Assembly (NCBI GenBank): GCA_031288715.1
Contig: JAITQW010000035.1
Span: 1 to 32,657 of the forward strand
DNA from: Lactobacillales bacterium
Lineage (GTDB): Bacteria; Bacillota; Bacilli; Lactobacillales; Streptococcaceae
Length of the DNA: 32,657 nt
Reading direction: 5' to 3'
Positions within the stretch are counted from its first letter, which is position 1. Every line of letters begins with the position of its first letter. Below, one piece after another: positions 1-8,093 of the stretch. The notes below the pieces were generated by a model. It made no database searches. It had not been told where the DNA came from and saw only the letters and a program-made list of their open reading frames with translations. The translations under genes and the position numbers were made by a program.

Positions 1-121
1 TTGTTTAGAACTTCAATAATACACGAATTTCACTATGGCGTCTTTGTTTAATTTCTTAAAGTAAGTTTTAAATAACTTTAATTTTAATATGCTTTATGGG
101 TGGCTAAATTCATTTTACAAT
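1..121. other. Left edge, no gene supported
   Basis: This AT-rich stretch lies downstream of the last glycosyltransferase gene. On the minus strand I find only very short open frames and no good ribosome binding site followed by a recognisable protein start. The next gene of the locus probably begins beyond the window. No convincing terminator hairpin is visible. Confidence 0.4.
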
Positions 122-1636
122 TCACCTTTTATTAAAATTATAATATCTTCGTTTTATTTCATTATAAAAATAATTTTTATCCTTGTATTCATATTCGGGA
201 ACTGCAATACTTTTAAAATTGGAATTTCCTTCGGATAATAATTCAATATAAATTTTAATTCTCCAATGCCTAAAACCTTCGTTAAATGCATTTACGAATA
301 AATTTTGTGAATAACTATTATTACCAAAACTAAGCAATCCACACCAATATAGTAGTAAAAAATCGTTAGGAAAATATCTCAAATAATGAAAAGCACTGCC
401 TTTTGATTTACTTTTCATTTCATACGAAAGTCGAGCAATATGAAAATCAGCTTCTATCAAATCCTGGATATCTGAAGCAAATATACTTTTTTCGAAATAA
501 AAAGAATATTTCCCTAAAAAAGTTAAAAATATCCGTGCTCCAATAGGAACAAAATATTTATTTATTCTGTAATCTATTTCAAAATTTCTTTCTTTTTTAC
601 CTTCTCTTAAAATTTCATCATAAATTTCATTAAAGGCTGAAGCATATTTTGATAAATTAAGTTTTTCACTAGCATATTTTTTAGCATTTTTAGAAAGTTT
701 TTTTCTTATATTTTTATTATTATATAAAAATTCTATAGCTTTAACATACTCAGACTCATTGCACACGATCAGTCCATTTTGATTGTTAATAACAATGTTA
801 CGTTCACAACCATTATTAAATACCACTGGAACTACACCAGCAGACATCGCTTCAAGTATAACTTGTTCCCCTGTACCATAGTGCTTTTCATTAAGTGGAT
901 ATCCAAACACATCCGCCATAGCTAAAAAATCTCCAACATTATCTACAAATCCATGAAATTCAAACAAATTTTCTTTGCCTAAAACTTTTGCTTGTTTTTT
1001 TAAGACATTTTGCATTTCACCACCACAGACGTGAATTTTAAGTCCAGGTATTTTGATAGATGAAGACATTGCAACAAAATTTGGATGCATTTTAGAAAAA
1101 TCCACAGTTCCAACATACAAAACATTAAAATTATTATGTTTAATAGAAACAATCTCCCTCATATCAATGATACTGTTTGATAATGAAGGAATAACTTTAA
1201 TCTTATTTTTCGATTTGTTTAAGGTATTTTTAATCAATTTATGTTCCAAAGAAAATCTAGTGGATAAAACAAATTTATCAGCATAATTAATTATACTATC
1301 ATTAAAAACAGAAGGAGGAAAAAATCCAGCTATATGAGAATAAATAATTATTCTTGCTGCACCTAATTTATTACTAAAAATAAATTTATTGATCAACGGA
1401 TGATTCCACCATTCAATTTGAATAATGTCAGAATTATGACATATTTCATGTAAACTACAATTACCTTGAACTTCAATATTATTTAATTGTATTAGTCTTT
1501 TTGAAAAATCACTTATTTCATCTAAACATATTACAGAATGATCATAATTTCCAAATTTTCTGGATTCATTTATTAAAGTAGTAACTGCTTTTCCAACACC
1601 ACCACCCAAGTGAGAAATAATATGTGTTATTTTCAT
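122..1636 (-). CDS. GT4-type glycosyltransferase with C-terminal extension
   Basis: Predicted cytoplasmic retaining glycosyltransferase of the GT4 (GT-B) type that should add one sugar of the repeat unit. The N-terminus (MKITHIISHLGGGVGKAV) has the glycine-rich loop typical of these enzymes. The central part has the LYVGTVDFSKMHPN and HGFVDNVGDFLAMADVF segments of the donor-binding domain, and GTGEQVILEAMSAG is the conserved acidic nucleotide-sugar motif. At 504 residues it is over 100 longer than a usual GT4 enzyme. The extra part, after about residue 350, is not recognised and could be a second domain or a membrane/partner contact. The ATG overlaps the stop of the radical SAM gene upstream (ATGA), so the two are translationally coupled. 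The sugar specificity cannot be read from the sequence. Confidence 0.85.
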   Translation of the reverse strand: MKITHIISHLGGGVGKAVTTLINESRKFGNYDHSVICLDEISDFSKRLIQLNNIEVQGNCSLHEICHNSDIIQIEWWNHPLINKFIFSNKLGAARIIIYSHIAGFFPPSVFNDSIINYADKFVLSTRFSLEHKLIKNTLNKSKNKIKVIPSLSNSIIDMREIVSIKHNNFNVLYVGTVDFSKMHPNFVAMSSSIKIPGLKIHVCGGEMQNVLKKQAKVLGKENLFEFHGFVDNVGDFLAMADVFGYPLNEKHYGTGEQVILEAMSAGVVPVVFNNGCERNIVINNQNGLIVCNESEYVKAIEFLYNNKNIRKKLSKNAKKYASEKLNLSKYASAFNEIYDEILREGKKERNFEIDYRINKYFVPIGARIFLTFLGKYSFYFEKSIFASDIQDLIEADFHIARLSYEMKSKSKGSAFHYLRYFPNDFLLLYWCGLLSFGNNSYSQNLFVNAFNEGFRHWRIKIYIELLSEGNSNFKSIAVPEYEYKDKNYFYNEIKRRYYNFNKR

Positions 1637-2628
1637 ATTTCACCAACACTTCTTATCATTGGTATAGTCTTATTATTTCTAGAATTAATCACATTACAAT
1701 CGGCACAGTATTTCAAAGTGTTTCCACCACCTTTTAACCAAATTTTTCTATAATTATTAAAAATTTGATGGTTAAAAATATTATGAATTTCATCGTCCAA
1801 AATATTTGGAAAATCAAAATATCCATCTTGATCTGTTGAACAAAAACCAATAGAAGCATCCGAAAATATTATGAACCTTTCAAAAAGATCTGGACAAACT
1901 TTAACCTTAGATGAAGAGATAAAGTTGCTATTACATTGCAAAGATTCTGGCAAGCTCATTTCAGCATATTCTTTTACTTTACCTCCACAATTATGAATAT
2001 CAAACCTTATAATATCATCTCCTTTATCTTTACTAATATAATTAGACCAATACTTATAGTAATCATCCCATTGCTCATAATTTAATTTTTGCCTAATCAT
2101 TCTTATTAAAATTCTACTCTTATAATTCTTTGAATTTCTAATTTTGATATAATTTTTAACATTATCGTATATTTTCTCAAAGCTTCCTGCGTTTAATCTA
2201 ATTTTTTCTTGTACTTCTTTTGAAAAACCATCAATTGAAAATATTAAAGTATCAACCCCTGCTTCCAATAAATTTTCAGAAATTTTTGAAGTTAATAAGC
2301 CCGCATTTGTAGAAAAACCAATTCCTTTAAATCCATTCTTTTTAGCGTAATTAATTTTTTCACTCAACGTTTTATCCAATAAAGGTTCCCCGCAACCATG
2401 TAAAGTCAAGAATTCTATTACCTCTTTATATGGCACAAATTTATCAATAATTTTTTTAAATGTTTCTAAATTCATTATTTTAGCTTTTCTTTTATTTGTA
2501 AAAATAGTACACATAGCACATTTAGCATTACATAATTTATTTACTGTCTCGATTTGTAAATGTTTAGGAGAATAAAATGCACTTTCCTCTATTTTTTTTA
2601 TTGATTGTTTCTTAATTACATTACCCAA
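1633..2628 (-). CDS. Radical SAM/SPASM-type protein of unknown substrate
   Basis: Radical S-adenosylmethionine enzyme. The CNAKCAMC motif near residue 35 is the CX3CX2C ligand set for the 4Fe-4S cluster that cleaves SAM. GCGEPLLD follows as the usual GGE-like SAM-binding strand. C-terminal cysteines (VCPDLFER, GFCSTD, YCADCN) look like a SPASM/twitch auxiliary cluster domain. Radical SAM enzymes in polysaccharide loci are sometimes sugar dehydratases, epimerases or methylases; the substrate here is unknown. The open frame extends upstream to a TTG at 2643. I prefer the TTG at 2628 because a perfect GGAGG lies 7 bases before it, whereas the first TTG overlaps that GGAGG. Its stop overlaps the start of the downstream glycosyltransferase. 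The upstream gene is a wreck, so this gene now relies on read-through transcription. Confidence 0.8.
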   Translation of the reverse strand: MGNVIKKQSIKKIEESAFYSPKHLQIETVNKLCNAKCAMCTIFTNKRKAKIMNLETFKKIIDKFVPYKEVIEFLTLHGCGEPLLDKTLSEKINYAKKNGFKGIGFSTNAGLLTSKISENLLEAGVDTLIFSIDGFSKEVQEKIRLNAGSFEKIYDNVKNYIKIRNSKNYKSRILIRMIRQKLNYEQWDDYYKYWSNYISKDKGDDIIRFDIHNCGGKVKEYAEMSLPESLQCNSNFISSSKVKVCPDLFERFIIFSDASIGFCSTDQDGYFDFPNILDDEIHNIFNHQIFNNYRKIWLKGGGNTLKYCADCNVINSRNNKTIPMIRSVGEI

Positions 2629-3326
2629 ATCTATTTCCTCCAATTATATCAATATCATCTAAAGCTGAATCCAAATCATAGATAAACCTATAATTAACTT
2701 CATTTCCTTCAATTTCAAAACCACTTGTGATTAACTTCTCCCAAAAGTAACCATTTCCACAACCTATCTCTAATAAATTTTTCTTTCCTATATATTTCTC
2801 AATAAACATAGCTACATTTAGTAAATGATCTTGAAAAACATAACTATTCTCCTACTCATTATGATAATTAGCAGAGTATACAACTTTTTTTGAATCGAAT
2901 TTAATATTATGAATAATCCCCGTTCTTTCATCTTGAACTAACATAATATCACCTTTAGAACCTGTTAACGATCTCTCTATTGATGAATTCCTGTTATACA
3001 AGTTGTAAATCAAGCAAAGCTTGAAACAACTTGTAATAACCCGATAAGTTTTTTTGAGAAATTTTTCTGCATTTTTAGGAAAAAAATGCAGAAATAGTGG
3101 TACTATTTCGAGGATTTTTGACGCTAGAAGCACAGCTTTTAGGCAACGAATAAAAGAAAATGAGCATTTGCGAATTTTCTCTCAAAAGGCAAAAAATTGC
3201 CAAAAAAGTCGCAATTATGGAGATCGTTAACAGGTTCTTAGGAAAATTCAAAGCTTCTTCATGAGTATCACACACAATATTCTGAAATGTAGGATAGTTA
3301 CTACCCTCAAAAATTACATTACTCAT
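2621..3326 (-). pseudogene. Class I SAM methyltransferase, broken and chimeric
   Basis: The start is clear: ATG at 3326 after AAAGGA, encoding MSNVIFEGSNYPTFQNIVC. The frame is cut by the 280-bp element at 2958-3237. Removing the element and one TTA copy restores ...ALNFPK-GDIMLVQDE... in frame. An in-frame TAG at 2854-2852 then stops translation after YHNE, where relatives usually have glutamine (NEQ). Beyond it the frame continues through ENSYVFQDHL to the SAM-binding loop LLEIGCGNGYF. At about 2705 the methyltransferase ends abruptly and is fused to NEVNYRFIYDLDSALDD. That segment resembles the C-terminus of the neighbouring reductase (NEVGYKFRYDLSSALND). The gene therefore has three independent lesions: insertion, nonsense codon and 3' recombination. 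It cannot give an active enzyme as it stands. Confidence 0.8.
2958..3237. mobile_element. 280-bp MITE-like element with 18-bp terminal inverted repeats
   Basis: The ends are GAACCTGTTAACGATCTC at 2958-2975 and its exact reverse complement at 3220-3237. TTA flanks both sides (2955-2957 and 3238-3240) as a 3-bp target duplication. Removing the element plus one TTA rejoins the methyltransferase frame perfectly, which proves it is an insertion. No transposase is encoded. Inside are a long hairpin (ACAAGTTGT paired with ACAACTTGT near 2998-3034) and a shorter one around TGCATTTTT/AAAAATGCA. The size, absence of an ORF and perfect ends fit a miniature inverted-repeat element mobilised in trans. I cannot assign the parent IS family. 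Confidence 0.8.
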
Positions 3327-3343
3327 ATCTAATCCTTTTCTTA

Positions 3344-4213
3344 TTATTTATAGATCATATCATTTAAAGCAGAACTTAAGTCGTATCTAAATTTATAGCC
3401 GACCTCATTTAACAATCTACCATTATCACCAACAATTATAGAAAATTCATTATTTTCCTGAAAAACAAGATATTGCGCTTTATTAAGCTTTTGAGCTATC
3501 ATTTTCGCATACTTTTTTAAAATAATTCCTTTCCCAGAGCATACATTAACGCTCCCTTTTACGTCAGAAAACAATAATTTTATAAAAGCTCCTGCAACAT
3601 CCTTGACATATATATAATCTCTAATTGCATTACCATTATTAATAATAACTTTTTTATTTTTGGATAAATTTTTTATGAGATAGGAAGTTAAACACGTTTC
3701 CCTTTCATTACGACCAAATGCATAAAAAATTCTCCCCCAAACAAATGAAACATCGTTTTGCAAAGAGTAATATTCTGCAATTTCTCTAAGAGAATTTTTA
3801 CACTTTGCATAAGTTGTTTCCGATTCTGTAAGATCTCCTTCTTTCAACGGAGTACTTTTATATTTATATTCTGCACACGTACCTGCAAAAACTACTCTTT
3901 TCCCACCATTTAATTTAAAATATTGCAATAAACTGATACTAGTTTTCAAAAAATCAAAATTATAATTAGCTATCCAATAATTTTGAGAAATTCTCCAAGC
4001 TAAATTTAATAAATATTGAGGTTTAACTTCTTGAAATACTTTTTTTAGTTCCATATCATTAAAAATATCACACTTAATCCAATTAATATTGTTATCTTGA
4101 TCCTGAAAATTTTTCTTATTTTTAATAGCATAAATCTCAATATTTTGATTTCTAATAAGCTTTAGTATTTCTTCTCCTATAAAACCAGTTCCTCCAATTA
4201 TAAGAACTTTCAT
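3344..4213 (-). CDS. NAD-dependent epimerase/reductase, probable CDP-4-keto-hexose reductase
   Basis: Extended short-chain dehydrogenase. The N-terminal GGTGFIGEEI is the NAD(P)-binding TGXXGXXG-type loop and TYAKCK supplies the YxxxK catalytic pair. At 289 residues it is short for the family, as 4-ketoreductases of deoxysugar pathways often are. It is the last gene of the CDP-sugar module and overlaps the C-methyltransferase by ATGA. In that position it most likely reduces the 4-keto group of the methylated CDP-6-deoxyhexulose, though a 4-epimerase role is possible. A second, diverged copy of its C-terminus is fused to the methyltransferase pseudogene just downstream (2621-2704), showing that a related reductase gene once lay there. 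Confidence 0.82.
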   Translation of the reverse strand: MKVLIIGGTGFIGEEILKLIRNQNIEIYAIKNKKNFQDQDNNINWIKCDIFNDMELKKVFQEVKPQYLLNLAWRISQNYWIANYNFDFLKTSISLLQYFKLNGGKRVVFAGTCAEYKYKSTPLKEGDLTESETTYAKCKNSLREIAEYYSLQNDVSFVWGRIFYAFGRNERETCLTSYLIKNLSKNKKVIINNGNAIRDYIYVKDVAGAFIKLLFSDVKGSVNVCSGKGIILKKYAKMIAQKLNKAQYLVFQENNEFSIIVGDNGRLLNEVGYKFRYDLSSALNDMIYK

Positions 4214-5406
4214 AAAACTTTCACCTCAGGAATAACCACTATAAATTTACAGTCCCACTCTTTAACGTATTCCAATTGCTTCATAATTTCCTCTCTCAAG
4301 TTCCAAGGAGTAATAATAACATAATCAGGTTTTGTCTTCAATATCTCTTCTGGTGCTTTTATTTCTATATGAACTCCAGGAAGATACTTTCCTTGCTTGT
4401 GCGGATTTAAATCCGCAACATAATCAATAAAATCATTTTTTATACCACAATAATTAAATAAAGTATTTCCTTTAGCCGCAGCTCCATAAGGAACGACAGA
4501 CTTCTGCTTGTTTTTTATATCAATCAATAATTCCAAAAAATCTCTTTTAATTTGTTTTACTCTAGCACTAAAATTGGTATAAATTGACATATCACTAAGA
4601 ATCTTTTTTTCCTTATTCAAGATAATCGAGACATTATCAGAAATATTCATAAACCCTTTATGACATCCATACACTCTTAAAGATCCACCATGTGTCTTCA
4701 ATTCTTCCACATCATAAACGTCTAATCCATGAGAATCAAAAAGTTTTTGAACAAAACTTAATGACAAATAAGAATAATGTTCATGATAGATCGTATCAAA
4801 CTGATTTTTATCAATTAAATTAAGTAAATGAGGGAATTCAAATGTAACTGTCCCAGAGTGTTTCAAAGCAATTTTTACACCACTAACAAAATCATTAATA
4901 TCAGGCACATGTGCCAATACATTGTTTCCAAGAATAAGATCTGCTTTTGGCAATGCTTCTGCACAATCTTTCCCAAAAAAATGAATACGTGTATCTATAC
5001 CTTTTCTCATAGCTACTTTTGCCACACTTTCACATGGCTCTATACCAATAGACGGAATATTTTTTTCACTAAAATATTGCAATAAATACCCATCATTACT
5101 AGCTAACTCAATCACCTGAGATGATTCATTTAAATTCAATTTTTTTGTGATCATATCAACATATTTTTTGGCATGTTCCAACCACGATTTAGAGTATGAA
5201 GAGAAATAAGCATAATCTTCAGTAAAAAGTTCCTCACTAGAGTTAAAATCTAAAGTTTGCACCAAACCACAATTTTGACACACATATGTTATAAGCGGAT
5301 AAAAAACTTCCTGTTGAAGATAATCAACATAATTATTAGAACATGGTTGAGTCCCCAAATCTAAAAATTCCGTTTTCAACTCATTTTGACAAAATCGACA
5401 ATTCAT
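4210..5406 (-). CDS. Deoxysugar C-methyltransferase (TylC3-like)
   Basis: SAM-dependent methyltransferase of the three-part NDP-hexose C-methyltransferase type (Methyltransf_13 / SAM domain / Methyltransf_14). Residues 3-6 (CRFC) and about 43-46 (CQNC) form the N-terminal zinc knuckle. VIELASNDGYLLQYF near residue 100 is the SAM-binding loop. HEHYSYLS and KTHGGSLRVYG are typical of the family, and the C-terminal third (YGAAAKGNTLFN) is the conserved Rossmann-like domain. The 398-residue length is normal. Characterised members methylate C3 of 4-keto-6-deoxyhexoses after deprotonation by His/Glu. Here the substrate should be CDP-linked because rfbF and rfbG lie directly upstream. Both ends overlap their neighbours by ATGA, implying translational coupling. 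Confidence 0.87.
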   Translation of the reverse strand: MNCRFCQNELKTEFLDLGTQPCSNNYVDYLQQEVFYPLITYVCQNCGLVQTLDFNSSEELFTEDYAYFSSYSKSWLEHAKKYVDMITKKLNLNESSQVIELASNDGYLLQYFSEKNIPSIGIEPCESVAKVAMRKGIDTRIHFFGKDCAEALPKADLILGNNVLAHVPDINDFVSGVKIALKHSGTVTFEFPHLLNLIDKNQFDTIYHEHYSYLSLSFVQKLFDSHGLDVYDVEELKTHGGSLRVYGCHKGFMNISDNVSIILNKEKKILSDMSIYTNFSARVKQIKRDFLELLIDIKNKQKSVVPYGAAAKGNTLFNYCGIKNDFIDYVADLNPHKQGKYLPGVHIEIKAPEEILKTKPDYVIITPWNLREEIMKQLEYVKEWDCKFIVVIPEVKVL

Positions 5407-5954
5407 AAATTCACCCCTTCATAATCATCGCCCAACAAAGGGTGATTTTTATCACGTTCTGAAACATATGTTACAGGTAATTTCCAATTAACTCCTATTT
5501 TTGAATCTGAAAATCTTAGTCCGCCTTCCGCATCTTTATTATAAAAATTATCGTGAAAATACAACATTTCGCAATCATCTTCTAAAGTCTGAAATCCATG
5601 TGCAAATCCTTTGGGAATCAACAATGACTTCATATTATCTGCAGATAAAATCTCACCATGACATTTTAAAAAGGTTTGAGAATTTTTTCTTAAATCTACT
5701 AGCACATCAAACACTTTCCCTCTGATACATCGCACAATTTTTGCCTCTGAATAAGAAGAATTTTGAAAATGCAATCCTCTAATCGTACCTTTTTGTTTTG
5801 TCAAAGTTTGATTTATTTGTACTATCTTAAAATTCCCACTAAATTTCACAATTTCATTCAAACAAAAGCTACGAACAAGAAATCCTCTTTTGTCCTTTTT
5901 GGGTTCCAATTGAATCAAATATGCTCCCTGCATATCTAACGGTGTAAATAACAT
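5403..5954 (-). CDS. RfbC-type nucleotide-sugar 3- and/or 5-epimerase (cupin)
   Basis: Cupin of the dTDP-4-dehydrorhamnose 3,5-epimerase family: TIRGLHFQ carries the catalytic histidine and IPKGFAHGFQTL is the second signature. The length of 183 residues is usual. No RmlA/B/D genes for dTDP-rhamnose are present, and the neighbours are CDP-glucose enzymes. The substrate is therefore probably CDP-4-keto-6-deoxyglucose or its C-methylated product. Whether it epimerises C3, C5 or both cannot be told from sequence, and this decides the final sugar. It starts 17 bases after rfbG and its stop overlaps the methyltransferase start. Confidence 0.87.
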   Translation of the reverse strand: MLFTPLDMQGAYLIQLEPKKDKRGFLVRSFCLNEIVKFSGNFKIVQINQTLTKQKGTIRGLHFQNSSYSEAKIVRCIRGKVFDVLVDLRKNSQTFLKCHGEILSADNMKSLLIPKGFAHGFQTLEDDCEMLYFHDNFYNKDAEGGLRFSDSKIGVNWKLPVTYVSERDKNHPLLGDDYEGVNL

Positions 5955-5971
5955 ATTTCACTTATTCTCCA

Positions 5972-7054
5972 TTATGTTTTACTATTTTCGATCTCTAAAA
6001 ACTCTTCAATCTGCTGGTCCATCACTTTAACAACATCATTTTTTGCAAAATATGCTTTTGTCCAATCAACTGTTTTTTCAACAGCTTCGTTAATATTCCA
6101 ACAAGGCTGCCAACCAAATTTCATTTTTAGCCTGGAACAATCCAATTTTAAAAAGTTTGCTTCATGGGAATTTTGTATATCATTTTTAATTTCTCGCTGC
6201 GGACCATCATCCCCCCATTTTTCACAAAATAAGTTTACTAAAGATTCTGTTGAAATACAATCACATTCATCTGGACCAATATTATAATAATCAGCTAACT
6301 TTTTGTTTTTATACTGTTTTTCAACAATTAAAAGGTAAGCATATATTGGTTCTAATACATGTTGATATGGTCGAATCGAATGTGGATTGCGAATAATAAT
6401 CTTCTCATTATTTTCTATCGCTCGAACGCAATCTGGAATAATACGATCTTTTGAAAAATCGCCACCACCAATCACATTCCCTGCTCTAGCAGTAGATATT
6501 GCAATCCTATTATCAGCAAAAAAAGAAGACTTATAACTATGAGTAGCTAATTCTGAACAAGATTTAGAATTCGAGTAAGGATCAAAACCATCTAAAGGAT
6601 CGATTTCCCGATAACCCCATTCCCATTCATTATTTTGATAAACTTTATCAGTAGTAACATTTAAAAATGATTTAACAAATGAAGAATTTCTAATACATTC
6701 AAGAATATTAACCGTCCCCATCACATTCGTTGAATAAGTTTCCACAGGATTCGCATAACTTTTCCGAACCAACGATTGCGCTGCTAAATGAAAAACTACC
6801 TCCGGTTTAGATTCTAAAAAAGCTTTTCTTAAAGAATCTAAGTCTCTTATATCTCCATTAATGGAAATCATATCTTGCTTAATATTAGCCAATTTAAAAA
6901 GACTAGGTGAAGTTGGTAAATTTAAAGAATAGCCCGTAACGTTTGCTCCAGCTTTAATTAACATTCGACACAACCAAGATCCCTTAAACCCCGTATGCCC
7001 AGTAACAAAAACATTTTTCCCTTTGTAAAACTCCAACATTGACTTATTTTTCAC
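5972..7054 (-). CDS. rfbG: CDP-glucose 4,6-dehydratase
   Basis: Converts CDP-D-glucose to CDP-4-dehydro-6-deoxy-D-glucose, the branch point of CDP-deoxysugar pathways. VFVTGHTGFKGSWL is the diagnostic N-terminal NAD-binding signature of RfbG. DPYSNSKS holds the YxxxK pair and RAGNVIGGGDFSKDRIIPD is another family hallmark. Three starts are possible. The far upstream ATG at 7078 lies well inside rfbF and gives an unusual N-terminus. GTG at 7054 follows GGAAGG by 9 bases and is my choice. ATG at 7039 fits the family length but has no good ribosome binding site. It overlaps the end of rfbF, so the two genes are coupled. Confidence 0.93.
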   Translation of the reverse strand: MKNKSMLEFYKGKNVFVTGHTGFKGSWLCRMLIKAGANVTGYSLNLPTSPSLFKLANIKQDMISINGDIRDLDSLRKAFLESKPEVVFHLAAQSLVRKSYANPVETYSTNVMGTVNILECIRNSSFVKSFLNVTTDKVYQNNEWEWGYREIDPLDGFDPYSNSKSCSELATHSYKSSFFADNRIAISTARAGNVIGGGDFSKDRIIPDCVRAIENNEKIIIRNPHSIRPYQHVLEPIYAYLLIVEKQYKNKKLADYYNIGPDECDCISTESLVNLFCEKWGDDGPQREIKNDIQNSHEANFLKLDCSRLKMKFGWQPCWNINEAVEKTVDWTKAYFAKNDVVKVMDQQIEEFLEIENSKT

Positions 7055-7829
7055 AACTCCATACCTTCCATGGGGCATTGCCTTTTTCCCATATTTGTTC
7101 TAACTGTTGCTTATCTCGTTGAGTATCCATACACTGCCAAAACCCATCATGAATATATGCCTTTAATTCTCCATCATTAGCAACCATTTCTAAGGGGCCT
7201 TGCTCAAAAACAGTTTCAGTATCTTTAATATAATTAAAAATCTCTGGATTTAAAACCATGAAACCACCATTGATAACACTGCCATCATCATTTCTTTTTT
7301 CACGAAAAGAATGAATCGCATTTCCCTCTTGAATGTCAAGCACCCCAAAACGTTGACCAACATTAACAGCTGTTAATGTTGCAATTTTACCATGATTTTG
7401 ATGAAAATTAACTAGTGATTTAATATCTACATCGCTAACTCCGTCACCATAAGTTAACATAAATAGCTCATTTTCAACGTACTTCTCAATTTTTTTAATC
7501 CGTCCACCAGTCATTGTATCCAGTCCAGTATCAACAAGTGTCACTTTCCAAGGTTCAGCAAAGTTATTATGAACTGTCATACAATTATCTTTGGCAAAAT
7601 CAAATGTAACATCACTCATGTATAAATAATAATTGGTAAAATACTCTTTAACCATATGTGCTTTATAACCGCAACAAATAATAAATTCGTTATAACCAAA
7701 ATGAGAGTAAATTTTCATAATATGCCATAAAATTGGCTTACCACCAATTTCAATCATTGGTTTTGGTTTTAAATAACTCTCTTCAGAAATTCGTGTCCCA
7801 AAACCTCCCGCTAAAATAACAACTTTCAT
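7044..7829 (-). CDS. rfbF: Glucose-1-phosphate cytidylyltransferase
   Basis: Makes CDP-glucose from CTP and glucose-1-phosphate. LAGGFGTRISEESYLKPKPMIEIG holds the nucleotide-binding GGxGTR and the KPKPM motif specific to RfbF. YGDGVSDVD provides the metal-binding aspartate, and DGFWQCMDTQRDK is the typical C-terminal signature. The 261 residues match the family. GGAGG stands 9 bases before the ATG. This is the first gene of the five-gene CDP-sugar module. About 235 bp upstream contain only a gene remnant, so a promoter may lie there, but I see no clear -35/-10 pair. Confidence 0.95.
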   Translation of the reverse strand: MKVVILAGGFGTRISEESYLKPKPMIEIGGKPILWHIMKIYSHFGYNEFIICCGYKAHMVKEYFTNYYLYMSDVTFDFAKDNCMTVHNNFAEPWKVTLVDTGLDTMTGGRIKKIEKYVENELFMLTYGDGVSDVDIKSLVNFHQNHGKIATLTAVNVGQRFGVLDIQEGNAIHSFREKRNDDGSVINGGFMVLNPEIFNYIKDTETVFEQGPLEMVANDGELKAYIHDGFWQCMDTQRDKQQLEQIWEKGNAPWKVWSCEK

Positions 7830-7972
7830 ACTTTTGCAACCTCCAAATTGCTAACATAATCATAGCAAAAACAAGCATAGTGGAACTTCAACATCCCAAA
7901 AATAAGTAACCTTCATTACATCTTATATATTTTACCTATCAAGCTAATTAAAGTTCTTTGTTTCTTTAGACA

Positions 7973-8093
7973 TCATTTTAACAAAGCTTGTTTCCATTCT
8001 CTATCAAATTCTTTAACTGCTGTTTCATAATCAAATTTTTTTCATTTGATAATCCCATAAATGTTTAGAGAATTGAACATAATAATCTATTTT
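7973..8093 (-). pseudogene. C-terminal remnant of a lost gene, probably a glycosyltransferase
   Basis: Below the aminotransferase stop, two minus-strand reading frames give a protein-like tail: YVQFSKHLWDYQMKK, then after a one-base shift in an A-run, FDYETAVKEFDREWKQALLK and a stop at 7975-7973. The composition and the FDYE...EFDREWK pattern look like the last residues of a GT4-type enzyme, but I cannot prove the family. The first part overlaps the end of the aminotransferase in another frame, so a deletion joined the two genes here. The remainder down to the rfbF ribosome binding site holds nothing I recognise. Confidence 0.5.

Noticed and set aside
2852-3133. 93-codon open frame as a separate gene
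   Set aside because: Its first half lies inside the inverted-repeat element and its second half is the interrupted methyltransferase; it is an accident of the insertion.
3075-3326. 83-codon open frame with hydrophobic tail as a small membrane protein
   Set aside because: Only the first 31 or so residues are methyltransferase; the rest is element sequence read through after the insertion.
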